Below are positions 52,192 through 61,555 of a stretch of DNA of 64,000 bases, one piece after another. The notes below the pieces were generated by a model, which had not been told where the DNA came from, did no database searches, and was given only the letters and a program-made list of their open reading frames with translations. Source of the stretch: an uncultured Pelagibacteraceae bacterium (GTDB lineage Bacteria > Pseudomonadota > Alphaproteobacteria > Pelagibacterales > Pelagibacteraceae); assembly GCA_902598315.1 (NCBI GenBank), contig CACKBP010000002.1, forward strand, positions 62,001 through 126,000. The letters are read 5' to 3'. Position 1 is the first letter of the stretch. Each line of letters opens with the position of its first letter. A program made the translations under genes and the position numbers.

Positions 52192-52421
52192 TATGCTCCT
52201 TCAGTTGTGATTGATAATGCGTGTAGTTCTCCACCCATTTTCCCTTTTAATGATTTATAAACTAATTTGTGTTGTTCAATTTTATTCATATTATTAAAGG
52301 TTTTTGAAGTTATTTTAGCAGAATAGTGGTTATTATCTCCCATCAAGTCTTTAATCTCAATAATTGCATCTGGAATCGCTTCTTTAATAAGTTTTTTTAT
52401 TTCTTCAACAGGCATTGGCAT
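52191..52421 (-). CDS. bolA: BolA-family protein
   Basis: A 76-residue BolA/YrbA-type protein: IKKLIKEAIPDAIIEIKDL, NHYSAKITSKTFNNM, QHKLVYKSLKGKMGGELHALSI, including the His that co-binds an Fe-S cluster with GrxD. It shares a TAATG junction with purL and a 1-base overlap with grxD. Confidence 0.93.
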   Translation of the reverse strand: MPMPVEEIKKLIKEAIPDAIIEIKDLMGDNNHYSAKITSKTFNNMNKIEQHKLVYKSLKGKMGGELHALSITTEGA

Positions 52422-54601
52422 TAATATGACTTATACCATTGATTATTAATTTTAAATAGGTCATTTATGCTTAATTTCATTTCACCCTCAATTTCAAAAT
52501 AATCCTTTTGAGTGTTTCCAATGTTTTCATAATATATATTACTATTTTTTAGCAGCTTAACAGTATCATTTAGGTTTTCCTCTTTTATTTCCAACAAATA
52601 TCTTCCCTGATCTTCTCCAAACAAATATTGAGTTAAATTTCTTAAATTTTTTTGCTTTTCAATTTTTAAGCCATATTTTGATCCAATTGACATTTCACTT
52701 AGAGCTACTATTAGTCCGCCTTCAGAAACATCATGAGCTGATTCAACTAAATTTTTATTTATTAAAGTTAATACCATTTCTCCATTATTTTTCTCATTTT
52801 TTAGGTTAACTGTAGGTGGATTTCCCTCTAAGATATAATAGTTTTCTCTTAAGAAGCAGCTTTGTTCTATATGACCAAAGGTTTTTCCCAACAAAATAAT
52901 AAAACTATTTTCATTCTTGAAATGATGTCCAATGGTTTGATTACATTTATTTATTAAACCAACGCCACCAACAACTGGTGTAGGAAAAATATTTTTTTGA
53001 TTTGTTCCATTATAAAAGGAAACATTTCCTGATACGACAGGATAATCGAGAAATTCACAAGCTTCTTTAATACCTTGTAAGCATTCAGTAAACTCACCCA
53101 TAATCTCTTTTTTTTCAGGGTTCCCAAAATTTAAACAATTAGTAATTGCTAAAGGCTTAGCGCCAACTGAAATTAAATTCCTCCAGTTTTCACAAACTAT
53201 TTGTTTTCCACCAGTTATTGGGTGAGATTTACAATAGTTAGCAGAGGAGTCTACTGTGACTGCTATAGCTTTATTTTTTTTATGTATTCTTATAACTGCA
53301 GCATCTGAACCTGATCTTTGTACAGTATCACACATTACCATTTGATCATACTGTTCAGTAACCCATCTTTTACTGGAATTATTTGGAGATGATAAAATTT
53401 TAATTAATGCGTCTTCAATTTTAATTTTTTTAAGACTTTTAATGTCAATTTTGTCATTATTAATTTTTTTTTTTACCCATTTTCTGTCGTAGATTGGAGC
53501 ATTGGAGGATAAAGCGTCTATTGGAATTTCACCTACCAATTTACCTTCATATTTGAGTGTTAAGTTCTTAGACTCAGTTGTTTTTCCAATTATTACAAAA
53601 TCTAAATCCCATTTTTTAAAAATATTTCTTGCATAATTTTCTTTACCATCCTCTAATATTATTAGCATTCTCTCCTGGCTTTCGGATAACATCATCTCGT
53701 AAGGCGTCATATTTTCTTCTCTACAAGGAACTCTTTCTAATTCTAATTCTATTCCTAACGATCCTTTTGATGCCATTTCAACACTAGAGGAAGTTAAACC
53801 AGCAGCACCCATATCCTGGATTGCGATTATAGAATCGTCTCTCATAAGTTCTAAACAAGCTTCCATAAGTAATTTTTCTGTGAAAGGATCACCAACCTGA
53901 ACAGTTGGTTTTTTTTCCTCGGTATCCTCATTGAACTCTGCTGATGCCATCGATGCTCCATGAATTCCATCTCTACCAGTCTTTGATCCTACATAAACTA
54001 CTGATTTATTTATTCCTTTAGCTTTTGAATAAAATATTTTATCTTTTTTTACATGACCAACAGCCATAGCATTAACTAAAATATTTTCGTTGTATGTTTT
54101 ATTAAATTTAGTTTCGCCCGCAACAGTAGGGATACCTATACAGTTGCCATAACCACCGATACCTGAAACCACTCCGTTTAATAGACTTTTAGTTTTAGGG
54201 TGTGAAGGAGATCCAAAATGAATAGAATTTAATAAAGCGATTGGTCTAGCTCCCATTGTGAATACGTCTCTAAGAATACCACCAACTCCAGTGGCAGCTC
54301 CTTGATAGGGTTCGATGTAAGAAGGATGATTGTGACTTTCAATTTTAAAAACAATTGCATCATCCTCACCTATATCTATTACGCCAGCGTTTTCACCAGG
54401 ACCTTGAATTACCTGTTTACCTTTTGTGGGAAGTTTTTTTAAATGTAATCTTGACGATTTATATGAGCAATGTTCATTCCACATGGCAGAAAAAATCCCT
54501 AACTCAAGCAAATTGGGATCTCTTTTCAATAATTTTTGAATTCTTTCATATTCAGACATCTTTAATCCATGTCGTTCAATAATTTTATTAGTAATTTTCA
54601 T
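52421..54601 (-). CDS. purL: Phosphoribosylformylglycinamidine synthase, large subunit
   Basis: The 726-residue small-type PurL is used with separate PurS and Pur[16 protein letters not shown] and [10 protein letters not shown] near the start, then [19 protein letters not shown] and [16 protein letters not shown], and the late [15 protein letters not shown] region, all match. It is next to purQ by 4 bases, so the complex subunits are made together. Confidence 0.95.
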   Translation of the reverse strand: MKITNKIIERHGLKMSEYERIQKLLKRDPNLLELGIFSAMWNEHCSYKSSRLHLKKLPTKGKQVIQGPGENAGVIDIGEDDAIVFKIESHNHPSYIEPYQGAATGVGGILRDVFTMGARPIALLNSIHFGSPSHPKTKSLLNGVVSGIGGYGNCIGIPTVAGETKFNKTYNENILVNAMAVGHVKKDKIFYSKAKGINKSVVYVGSKTGRDGIHGASMASAEFNEDTEEKKPTVQVGDPFTEKLLMEACLELMRDDSIIAIQDMGAAGLTSSSVEMASKGSLGIELELERVPCREENMTPYEMMLSESQERMLIILEDGKENYARNIFKKWDLDFVIIGKTTESKNLTLKYEGKLVGEIPIDALSSNAPIYDRKWVKKKINNDKIDIKSLKKIKIEDALIKILSSPNNSSKRWVTEQYDQMVMCDTVQRSGSDAAVIRIHKKNKAIAVTVDSSANYCKSHPITGGKQIVCENWRNLISVGAKPLAITNCLNFGNPEKKEIMGEFTECLQGIKEACEFLDYPVVSGNVSFYNGTNQKNIFPTPVVGGVGLINKCNQTIGHHFKNENSFIILLGKTFGHIEQSCFLRENYYILEGNPPTVNLKNEKNNGEMVLTLINKNLVESAHDVSEGGLIVALSEMSIGSKYGLKIEKQKNLRNLTQYLFGEDQGRYLLEIKEENLNDTVKLLKNSNIYYENIGNTQKDYFEIEGEMKLSINDLFKINNQWYKSY

Positions 54602-54605
54602 TAAG

Positions 54606-55283
54606 TTAATTAAGCAAGCTTGAAAATAAATTTATTCCATCAGTGTTAGAAACATAATTGTCAATCATTCTTTCAGGGTGAGGCATCATTCCTAATATAT
54701 TTTTGTTAGAATTATAAATGCCTGCAATGTTTTCTAAAGCACCATTTGGATTAGATTGTTCATTCACATTGCCACTTTCATCACAATATTGGAATGCTAT
54801 TAAATTATTATTTTTCAAATCTTTTAAATGATCAGAGTTTGTAAAATAATTTCCCTCATTGTGTGCGATGTTAATCTTTAAAACTTGATTTTTTTTGTAG
54901 TTAGATGAAAATTTTGTTTTATTATTAATTACTTTGATGTTTACATCTTTATTTATAAACTTTAAATTTTTATTTCTTAGTAGTGTTCCTTTGAGCAGTC
55001 CTGTTTCTGTTAATATTTGAAAACCGTTACAGATCCCTAGTACTAGACAACCAGCGTTTGCGGATTTAATGACTTCATTAATTATCGCTGACTTACCGGC
55101 TATTGCGCCTGATCTTAAATAATCTCCATATGAAAATCCTCCAGGTATAACTATTAAGTCAGATTTTGGTAAAGTTGTTTCCTTATGCCAGATCATCTGG
55201 TTTTTAAATTCCATTTTATTTAAAGCAACGGCAATATCCCTATCGCAATTAGATCCGGGGAATACAATAACACTTGATTTCAT
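54606..55283 (-). CDS. purQ: Phosphoribosylformylglycinamidine synthase, glutaminase subunit
   Basis: PurQ is a class I glutamine amidotransferase, here 225 residues: [30 protein letters not shown], the nucleophile in [10 protein letters not shown], and MPHPER with the His-x-Glu pair. It feeds ammonia to PurL. It begins at 55283 where purS stops, sharing one base. Confidence 0.95.
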   Translation of the reverse strand: MKSSVIVFPGSNCDRDIAVALNKMEFKNQMIWHKETTLPKSDLIVIPGGFSYGDYLRSGAIAGKSAIINEVIKSANAGCLVLGICNGFQILTETGLLKGTLLRNKNLKFINKDVNIKVINNKTKFSSNYKKNQVLKINIAHNEGNYFTNSDHLKDLKNNNLIAFQYCDESGNVNEQSNPNGALENIAGIYNSNKNILGMMPHPERMIDNYVSNTDGINLFSSLLN

Positions 55284-55522
55284 TACAATTTATCAATTTT
55301 ATAATTTTCTATGATAAGGTTTACTAATAGCTTTTCACACATTTCATTTATTTTTTTTTCTGCAGTTTTTGGGTCTTTTTCATCTATATCAATTTCAAAA
55401 AACTTTCCTTGCCTTATACTTTTTAAATTATTCATTCCTAGATTTGTAAGAGTGTTCTGAACAACATTGCCTTGTGGATCTAATACATCTTTTTTAAGCG
55501 TAACTGTTACTGAGAATTTCAA
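55283..55522 (-). CDS. purS: Phosphoribosylformylglycinamidine synthase, PurS subunit
   Basis: PurS is the small structural partner of the PurL-PurQ complex. FSVTVTLKKDVLDPQGNVVQN is the typical start and the length of 79 residues is normal if translation begins at the TTG at 55522, one base after the purC stop. An ATG at 55573 would add 17 residues inside purC that look unrelated to PurS, so I prefer the TTG. Confidence 0.88.
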   Translation of the reverse strand: MKFSVTVTLKKDVLDPQGNVVQNTLTNLGMNNLKSIRQGKFFEIDIDEKDPKTAEKKINEMCEKLLVNLIIENYKIDKL

Positions 55523-55523
55523 T

Positions 55524-56315
55524 TTATTTTTTCTTGAATTTAATTGGTATAGTTTTTCCGAAATTAACCTCACTTATATTCGTTTCTTCGGGCATTATTC
55601 TTAATCTTCTCGCAACCTCTTGATATGCCTGGATAATGTTACCTAAATCTTTTCTAAATCTATCTTTATCTAATTTTTTTTCAGTTTTTACGTCCCATAA
55701 TCTACATGTATCAGGGCTAATTTCGTCAGCTAAAACAATTTCTTTTTTTTCTGCATCTTTATTCCAGGCTTTCCCATATTCAATTTTAAAGTCGACAAGT
55801 TTAATATCTATAGCTCTAAACATGCCCGTTAAGATATCGTTAATTCTCAGTGTTAATTTATCAATTAATTTTATTTCTTTTTCATCAGCCCAACCAAATG
55901 AAAAAATATGTTCTTTTGAAATAAGAGGATCTTTCAATTGATCATTTTTATAGCAATACTCTAATAAAGGTTTTTCAAGCACTGTACCCTCGGGAATGCC
56001 TAACCTTTTCGTAAGTGAACCTGTAGCTATATTCCTAACAATAAATTCTACTGGAAAAATTTCAGCCTTTCTTATTAATTGCTCCCTCATATTAAGCCTT
56101 TTAACTAAATGGGTCTTTATCCCACATTGCGATAGGTTTGTTAAAATATATTCTGAAATTCTATTATTTAATACTCCTTTGCCTTCAACTTTAGCTTTTT
56201 TTAAATTATTGAATGCAGTGGCATCATCCTTGAAGTGTTGAATTAATAAATTTTTATCTTTCGTTTCATAAATTATTTTTGCCTTTCCTTCGTATAATTT
56301 ACTACCTTTATTCAT
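55524..56315 (-). CDS. purC: Phosphoribosylaminoimidazole-succinocarboxamide synthase
   Basis: SAICAR synthetase, 263 residues. LYEGKAKIIYETKDKNLL, VKRLNMREQLIRKAEIFPVEFIVRNIATGS and LADEISPDTCRLWD are the family motifs in order. It is tucked between purB (4-base gap) and purS (1-base gap) in the purine run. Confidence 0.95.
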   Translation of the reverse strand: MNKGSKLYEGKAKIIYETKDKNLLIQHFKDDATAFNNLKKAKVEGKGVLNNRISEYILTNLSQCGIKTHLVKRLNMREQLIRKAEIFPVEFIVRNIATGSLTKRLGIPEGTVLEKPLLEYCYKNDQLKDPLISKEHIFSFGWADEKEIKLIDKLTLRINDILTGMFRAIDIKLVDFKIEYGKAWNKDAEKKEIVLADEISPDTCRLWDVKTEKKLDKDRFRKDLGNIIQAYQEVARRLRIMPEETNISEVNFGKTIPIKFKKK

Positions 56316-56319
56316 GTGA

Positions 56320-57618
56320 TTACTCTTTTTTTAGACTTCTTCTAAAAATTATATTAATTTTTTTGGTATGATAACTAAAATTAAATAATTTTTTTAGTTT
56401 ATTAACAGGTATTTTTCCTATTATTTTTTTATCTAAAACAATTTTATCAAAAAACGAAGTATTTTCTCTCCAAGCGTTCATAGCATTTTTTTGAACTATT
56501 CTATAAGCCTCTTCTCTTGAAAATCCTGAATTAGTCAATTCAAGCAAAACTCTTTGTGAAAAAAATATCCCATTAGTAATATTCATATTTTTAAGCATTT
56601 TCTTCGGATAAATATTTAGATTTTTTACAACATTATTTAATCTAGCTAAGGCAAAATCTAGCGCTATTGTTGAATCGGGGCCAATATTTCTCTCAACAGC
56701 TGAATGAGAAATATCTCTCTCATGCCAAAGAGCTACATTTTCCAATGAAGGGATTACACTTGATCTTATTAATCTAGCCAAACCTGTTAAGTTTTCACTT
56801 AAAATTGGATTTTTTTTATGTGGCATTGCAGAAGATCCTTTTTGTTTTTTACCAAAAAATTCTTCCACTTCCAAAACCTCAGTTCTTTGAAGGTGCCTTA
56901 TTTCAGTAGCGAGTCTCTCTATGGAACTAGCAATTATTCCAAGTGTTGAAAAAAATTGAGCATGTCTATCTCGTGGAATTACCTGAGTGGAAATGGGTTC
57001 GACATTCAGTTTTAACTTTTTTGCAACGTAACTTTCAACTTTTGGATCCACATTTGCAAATGTACCAACAGCTCCAGAAATTGCACATGTTGAGATTTCA
57101 TAAATAGAATTTTTCAGCCTTTTCTTATTTCTTAAAAATTCTTGATAGAAGGTTAACATTTTCAAACCAAAAGTAGTTGGCTCAGCATGAATACCATGAC
57201 TTCTACCAATACATAGAGTATATTTATGTTTTAAAGCTTGACGTTTAATTGAGACAAGCAACTGATCTATATCCTTCAATATAATATTACCAGATTGTTT
57301 AAGCTGTATATTAAAACATGTATCCAACACATCAGATGAAGTCATGCCTTTATGAAGATATCTAGCTTCTTTACCGACTTTTTCAGTAATAGATGTTAAA
57401 AAAGCTATCACATCATGTTTTACTTTTTCTTCAATTTGTAAAATTCTTTTAACATCTAGCTTTGCTTTTGACCTGATTTTTTTAGAAACCCCTTTTGGAA
57501 TAATTTTTAATTTTTCCATTGCTTCAGAAGCAGCTAACTCAATATCTAACCATATTGAATATTTGTTTTTATCTTCCCAAATTTTTTTTATTTCTTTTCT
57601 AGAATATCTTTCAATCAT
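56320..57618 (-). CDS. purB: Adenylosuccinate lyase
   Basis: A fumarase-superfamily lyase of 432 residues: GMTSSDVLDTCFNIQ, GRSHGIHAEPTTFG, and the signature loop GSSAMPHKKNPI with catalytic Ser. It makes AICAR and AMP. Start ATG shares one base with the map stop. Confidence 0.95.
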   Translation of the reverse strand: MIERYSRKEIKKIWEDKNKYSIWLDIELAASEAMEKLKIIPKGVSKKIRSKAKLDVKRILQIEEKVKHDVIAFLTSITEKVGKEARYLHKGMTSSDVLDTCFNIQLKQSGNIILKDIDQLLVSIKRQALKHKYTLCIGRSHGIHAEPTTFGLKMLTFYQEFLRNKKRLKNSIYEISTCAISGAVGTFANVDPKVESYVAKKLKLNVEPISTQVIPRDRHAQFFSTLGIIASSIERLATEIRHLQRTEVLEVEEFFGKKQKGSSAMPHKKNPILSENLTGLARLIRSSVIPSLENVALWHERDISHSAVERNIGPDSTIALDFALARLNNVVKNLNIYPKKMLKNMNITNGIFFSQRVLLELTNSGFSREEAYRIVQKNAMNAWRENTSFFDKIVLDKKIIGKIPVNKLKKLFNFSYHTKKINIIFRRSLKKE

Positions 57619-58367
57619 TAATTTTTTGATAATGTAAAAATTTCACAGCCATCTTTGGTTACACCAATAGTATGTTCAAATTGTGCAGACAATGATTTGT
57701 CTTTTGTTACTGCGGTCCACCCATCAATTAAAGTTTTAGTCTCATACTTTCCCATGTTAATCATGGGTTCGATTGTAAAAATCATTCCAGTTTTCACCTT
57801 TTCACCTGTTCCTTTCTTACCATAGTGTAATACATTCGGCTCTTCATGAAATTTCTGACCAATTCCGTGTCCACAAAAATCTTGAACAACTGAAAAACCT
57901 CTTGCCTCAACATAGTTTTGTATTTCTGCGCCAATATCTCCTAAGCAAACATCATCTTTAATAATTTTGATTGCATTCATCATTGCATTATATGTTGTCT
58001 TGATTAATTTTTGCGCTTTAATTGAAACTTCTCCAATTTCAAAAGTCCTACTTGTATCTCCATGCCAATGATTTTTGAGAGCGGTGACATCGACATTAAC
58101 AATATCACCTTCTTTTAAAACTTTATCTGAAGGTATTCCGTGACAAACTACGTGATTTGCTGATGTACAGCACGATTTAGGAAAACCCCTGTAGAAAAGA
58201 GGGGCAGAGTAAGCACCATGATCATTTAAATATTCATAACATAAATTATCAATTTCATTAGTTCTTATTCCAGGTTTTATAATTTTGGCAACTTCATCTA
58301 ATGCTCCTGCAGCTATTAAACCAGCTACTCTTGTTTTTTCAAAGGCTTCTTTATAATTTTCATTCAT
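57618..58367 (-). CDS. map: Methionine aminopeptidase, type I
   Basis: Map removes N-terminal Met. The metal ligands lie in VNVDVTALKNHWHGDTSRTF (two Asp), DFCGHGIGQKFHEEP (His), TIEPMI (Glu) and QFEHTIG (Glu). Length 249 is standard for type Ia. It begins one base before the sfsA stop. Confidence 0.95.
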   Translation of the reverse strand: MNENYKEAFEKTRVAGLIAAGALDEVAKIIKPGIRTNEIDNLCYEYLNDHGAYSAPLFYRGFPKSCCTSANHVVCHGIPSDKVLKEGDIVNVDVTALKNHWHGDTSRTFEIGEVSIKAQKLIKTTYNAMMNAIKIIKDDVCLGDIGAEIQNYVEARGFSVVQDFCGHGIGQKFHEEPNVLHYGKKGTGEKVKTGMIFTIEPMINMGKYETKTLIDGWTAVTKDKSLSAQFEHTIGVTKDGCEIFTLSKN

Positions 58368-59062
58368 TAAATTTTGAATTTTATTTTACGATTTAGTTTT
58401 ATTCCTTTTGTAGAAAATTTACAATCATAGCAAAGTATTTTTAATTTTTTTTTAACAGCTTTTGTCAATAATTCACAATATTCAGGATCAATATCTTTAG
58501 CTATCTCAAATTTATTACAATCATCTCTTTGAATTACAAAAAGCAGATAAATTTCATAACCTTTTTTCTTAGCATTAAGAAGCTCCCGAACATGTTTTAA
58601 ACCTCTGGAAGTAATAGCATCAGGGAACTCCGCTAAACCTTTCTCTCTTGAGAGAGTTACATTTTTTACTTCTATGAAGGATTTCATTTTTCTTTGAGTT
58701 ACTAAAAAATCAAACCTAGTATTTTTGCCGAATTTTATCTCTTGTTTGAGTTCATCTATAAGAGTAAAATCCTTAATCATCTTTTTGTTGAACGCCTCTA
58801 AGACTATTTTATTTGTTAAGTGGGTGTTTATACCTACTTTTGATTTTTGATCTTCTATTATCTGTAAAGTATATTTGAGCTTTCTTTTTGGATTATTTGA
58901 CTTACTTAACCAAACTCTATTCCCTCTTTTTAACAAACCCATCATGGAACCAGTATTTGGACAGTGGGCGGTAACTATTTTATTACTTATTTTAACATCC
59001 ACAAAAAAACGTTTGTATCTTTTTATGAGTTCACCTGATATTAATCTTTTTTCAAAGTTCAT
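58367..59062 (-). CDS. sfsA: SfsA-family DNA/sugar-fermentation-stimulation protein
   Basis: A 231-residue SfsA: LISGELIKRYKRFFVDV start, AHCPNTGSMMGLL, KNTRFDFLV, FIEVKNVTL as the nuclease-like core (Asp and Glu-x-Lys) and FPDAITSRGLKHVREL. Function is uncertain in the family; the core resembles PD-(D/E)XK nucleases. It heads the minus-strand run and is divergent from the CinA-like gene by 16 bases. Confidence 0.92.
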   Translation of the reverse strand: MNFEKRLISGELIKRYKRFFVDVKISNKIVTAHCPNTGSMMGLLKRGNRVWLSKSNNPKRKLKYTLQIIEDQKSKVGINTHLTNKIVLEAFNKKMIKDFTLIDELKQEIKFGKNTRFDFLVTQRKMKSFIEVKNVTLSREKGLAEFPDAITSRGLKHVRELLNAKKKGYEIYLLFVIQRDDCNKFEIAKDIDPEYCELLTKAVKKKLKILCYDCKFSTKGIKLNRKIKFKI

Positions 59063-59078
59063 ATATAATTAATAATCT

Positions 59079-59834
59079 ATGAAGAAAAAAAAGAAAGTAA
59101 ATGCAGCAATTTTAATAATTGGTAATGAGATTTTATCAGGCAGAACGCAAGACAAAAATATTGCGTTTATATGCAATTGGCTAAACTTAAACTGCGGTAT
59201 AACTGTTGCTGAAGTAAGAATTATACCTGACGTTGAAAAAAAAATAATTAGTAGTATTAGGTTATTATCAACTAAATTCAATTACGTTTTTACTACTGGC
59301 GGCATTGGCCCAACGCATGATGATATCACTGCTCAATCTATTGCTAAGGCTTTCAAAGTTAAATATGGATACCATAAAGAAGCATTCAAAATATTAGAAA
59401 ATTACTATGGCAAAAAAAAATTTAATGATGGAAGAAAAAAAATGGCAAAAATGCCCAAAATTTCAAAGTTGATTTTGAATCCTTCAAGCGCCGCTCCAGG
59501 ATTTATAACTAAAAATGTCATCTCTTTACCTGGAGTCCCATCAATTCTAAATTCAATGATTGAAAATTGTAAAAAATATTTGGTTAAAGGTTTAAAAGTA
59601 CATAGCAAAACAATCAATCTTTTCACTGTAGAAAGTAACATATCTAAACAATTAGAAAATATTCAAAAAAAATATAAAAAATTCGTAGACATAGGAAGTT
59701 ATCCTTTTTTTAGACTCGGAAAAATTGGAGTTTCTATCGTTTCAAGATCTACATCTAAAAAAAAGTTAGCACTAGTTAGTAAAGATTTAATTAAAGTTAT
59801 CAAATTAAAAAAAATTAAAATTCTAAAAATTTAA
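59079..59834 (+). CDS. CinA N-terminal-like/MoaB-type protein
   Basis: The 251 residues match the molybdopterin-binding-like domain of CinA (COG1058): AAILIIGNEILSGRTQDKNI, FTTGGIGPTHDDITAQSIA, and AAPGFITKNVISLPGVPS. The C-terminal PncC (NMN deamidase) domain is absent, as in many alphaproteobacteria. Its role is probably nucleotide or pyridine-nucleotide cleaning rather than competence. Confidence 0.88.
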   Translation: MKKKKKVNAAILIIGNEILSGRTQDKNIAFICNWLNLNCGITVAEVRIIPDVEKKIISSIRLLSTKFNYVFTTGGIGPTHDDITAQSIAKAFKVKYGYHKEAFKILENYYGKKKFNDGRKKMAKMPKISKLILNPSSAAPGFITKNVISLPGVPSILNSMIENCKKYLVKGLKVHSKTINLFTVESNISKQLENIQKKYKKFVDIGSYPFFRLGKIGVSIVSRSTSKKKLALVSKDLIKVIKLKKIKILKI

Positions 59835-59841
59835 GTCTAGC

Positions 59842-59961
59842 TTAGAATTTAGAAATAAAAAAATCAAAAAAATAAATAGAATTTGATAATACGAAAGCAA
59901 AGGAAACAATTGAGATAAGTAGGACAATTATTATATAATATTTTTTATTCTCATATTTCAT
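59842..59961 (-). CDS. Possible 39-residue membrane peptide
   Basis: A short frame beginning ATG at 59961, three bases after the stop of the glycosyltransferase on the same strand. It has a basic start (MKYENKKYY) and one hydrophobic segment (IIIVLLISIVSFAFVLS), then an aromatic tail. It fills the only gap between the CinA-like gene and the glycosyltransferase. A chance ORF in AT-rich DNA is possible. Confidence 0.4.
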   Translation of the reverse strand: MKYENKKYYIIIVLLISIVSFAFVLSNSIYFFDFFISKF

Positions 59962-59964
59962 TAT

Positions 59965-60918
59965 TTAAATCAAACTTAAAACTTCATCAACTTCTATTGA
60001 ATTTATATCTTTAGAATTATGGGTCTTCTTACTATCTAAAATTTTGGTAAATTTGTTTTTTGGTGCAAATTTGCTCGAATTCGTAGGACCAAATAATACT
60101 ATCATTGGAATATTAGATAAAGCCATCATATGCATAATACCATTATCAATTGAAACAGCAGTATTTAATCTAGCAGCTAAAGCTGTAACAAGAGCCGGGC
60201 AAGCTAATTTAGAATTTAATTCTGGAAATAATGCGGAAGGAACCTGACTTTTGATCTTCTCAATTAATTCAATTTTATCCTTTTCAATAAAAAAAACTGG
60301 AACTTTATTCTTTGAGATTATTTTGTTTGCTAAAGACGTAAATTTATAAATTGACCAACTTTTTTTTCTATATTCATTCCCTTGTGTAATTGAAAAACCT
60401 ACATAGTTCGAGTTTGGAAGCAATTTTTTAGCCTCAGAAAGTATTTCTCTTGATAATTTGTTAACTTTAAACTCTGTTTCAATGACATCTTCTTCAAAAA
60501 ATAAACTTAGATTTTCTAAATGATTAGAGGAATAATTTTTGTTTTTTTTTGAGCAAAAAAATCCTTTTAAAGTCATTGAGTAAAAATTGTTATGAGGAAT
60601 TTTTTTTAAAATTATTGTATTTCTTAATTTGGTTTGTAAATCAATAATTAAATTAAATTTACCTATTGACTTATTATTTGCTCTATTTTTTGTAAGTAAT
60701 AAGTGCCACCACCTAAAACCAAAATATTTTAGCCCCAAATCAAAAGTTTCTAATTGAATGTTATATTCTTTTAATTTTCCATTAAAATGATTTGTGTGGG
60801 CTCCTAAATAATAAAACTTTGTTTTTTTAAAATGACTTTTAAGACTTAATATTAGAGGAAATAATTGAATTGAGTCTCCAAGACCCCCTCCAGAATTATA
60901 TAATAAGATTTTTTCCAT
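59965..60918 (-). CDS. Family 9 glycosyltransferase (heptosyltransferase-like)
   Basis: The 317 residues begin ILLYNSGGGLGDSIQLFPL, the family 9 signature, and the donor face is VSIDNGIMHMMALSN with IVLFGPTNSSKF. It likely transfers heptose or another sugar to lipopolysaccharide core. It differs from the enzyme at 11579-12511 in most loops. It is directly before the tRNA-Leu fragment and mini-island. Confidence 0.85.
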   Translation of the reverse strand: MEKILLYNSGGGLGDSIQLFPLILSLKSHFKKTKFYYLGAHTNHFNGKLKEYNIQLETFDLGLKYFGFRWWHLLLTKNRANNKSIGKFNLIIDLQTKLRNTIILKKIPHNNFYSMTLKGFFCSKKNKNYSSNHLENLSLFFEEDVIETEFKVNKLSREILSEAKKLLPNSNYVGFSITQGNEYRKKSWSIYKFTSLANKIISKNKVPVFFIEKDKIELIEKIKSQVPSALFPELNSKLACPALVTALAARLNTAVSIDNGIMHMMALSNIPMIVLFGPTNSSKFAPKNKFTKILDSKKTHNSKDINSIEVDEVLSLI

Positions 60919-60987
60919 AAGATAAATATACTTTATAAGATTTAAATAATAATATAAATGTCATATACATATTACAAAAAAATTAAT

Positions 60988-61028
60988 GTGCCCTCGTGGT
61001 GAAATTGGTAGACACAAAGGACTTAAAA
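60988..61028 (+). repeat. Left copy of 41-base tRNA-Leu direct repeat (island boundary)
   Basis: The 41 bases 60988-61028 are identical to 62874-62914. They cover the 5' end of tRNA-Leu(UAA) through the anticodon loop. This is the left boundary of a 1.85-kb segment holding two genes. After it the sequence no longer matches any tRNA. Confidence 0.9.
60990..61028 (+). pseudogene. 5' half of tRNA-Leu(UAA), truncated
   Basis: From GCCCTCG through the D-arm to the anticodon loop ACTTAAAA, identical to the intact gene at 62876, then broken: the variable arm, T-arm and acceptor 3' strand are missing. It cannot fold as a tRNA. Confidence 0.9.
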
Positions 61029-61240
61029 CACCAGGGATTCACATTTCTTATTGTCTCGGACAGTCTCAGGTAGTCTCAAAACATTATCAATCTTAACTTT
61101 CTTATTTAACCTTTCAATTAACATTAGAAATCAAGACAAATTAATTTGTGTAGACTAGGTGCAAACTAGGAGACAGAAAGGGAAAATTTGGTAAGATTAT
61201 TTATTGAAAAAACTTTTAAAATATAAATAAGGAGGTTGAT
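61029..61240. other. Island left end with GTCTC array and repeat
   Basis: No gene is seen in these 212 bases. GTCTC occurs at 61053, 61063 and 61073 (exact 10-base period). Then comes a 35-base element (61152-61186) repeated at 62771-62805 with three differences. A strong AAGGAGG at 61229-61235 serves the next gene. The right half is plain AT-rich DNA. A binding-site array for an integrase or regulator is possible. Confidence 0.6.
61152..61186. repeat. Island inner direct repeat, left copy
   Basis: The first 22 bases (61152-61173) are identical to 62771-62792 and the next 13 match with three differences. The core contains ACTAGG twice, 11 bases apart (actaggtgcaaactagg). The pair encloses both island genes inside the tRNA repeats, so the island has nested borders. 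Confidence 0.85.
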
Positions 61241-61555
61241 ATGGGAATACTAGTCAAAGGTGAAATTACAATTACTAAAGGATTTAAAACATGGAAAGAG
61301 ATGGTCTATGCGCAGGATGGAAAATTAAAAGAGCATGGAATAAAATTTGTTTTTGCAGGCACACAAAAAGATGACCCGACAAAACTTCATACAGTAATGC
61401 AATTTCCAAACATGGAAGCACTCCAAGCTTTTAAGGATGATAAAGAACTTGCTGAGAAAAGAAAGGAAGCTGGAGCTGTTTTAGAAACTGCTGTAATGAC
61501 TCCAATGTCAGATGAGCATCTTGCTAACTATCCAGATGCATATATTAAAAATTAA
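61241..61555 (+). CDS. Small DUF3764-like protein (island cargo)
   Basis: The 104-residue soluble protein starts GILVKGEITITKGFKTWKEM and contains FVFAGTQKDDPTKLHTVMQFPNMEALQAF, followed by a helix and ETAVMTPMSDEHL. The pattern of strand-helix-strand with KDDP and a final T-V-M-T strand resembles the small DUF3764 family and, more loosely, dimeric alpha/beta-barrel proteins. Function unknown. It has an unusually strong ribosome site and abuts the next gene with no gap. Confidence 0.75.
   Translation: MGILVKGEITITKGFKTWKEMVYAQDGKLKEHGIKFVFAGTQKDDPTKLHTVMQFPNMEALQAFKDDKELAEKRKEAGAVLETAVMTPMSDEHLANYPDAYIKN

Noticed and set aside
55523-55573. ATG start of purS at 55573
   Set aside because: Adds 17 residues inside purC that do not match PurS; the TTG at 55522 gives the normal length.
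61029-61240. CRISPR-like array at the GTCTC repeats
   Set aside because: Units are 5 bases with a 10-base period; no spacers and no cas genes.
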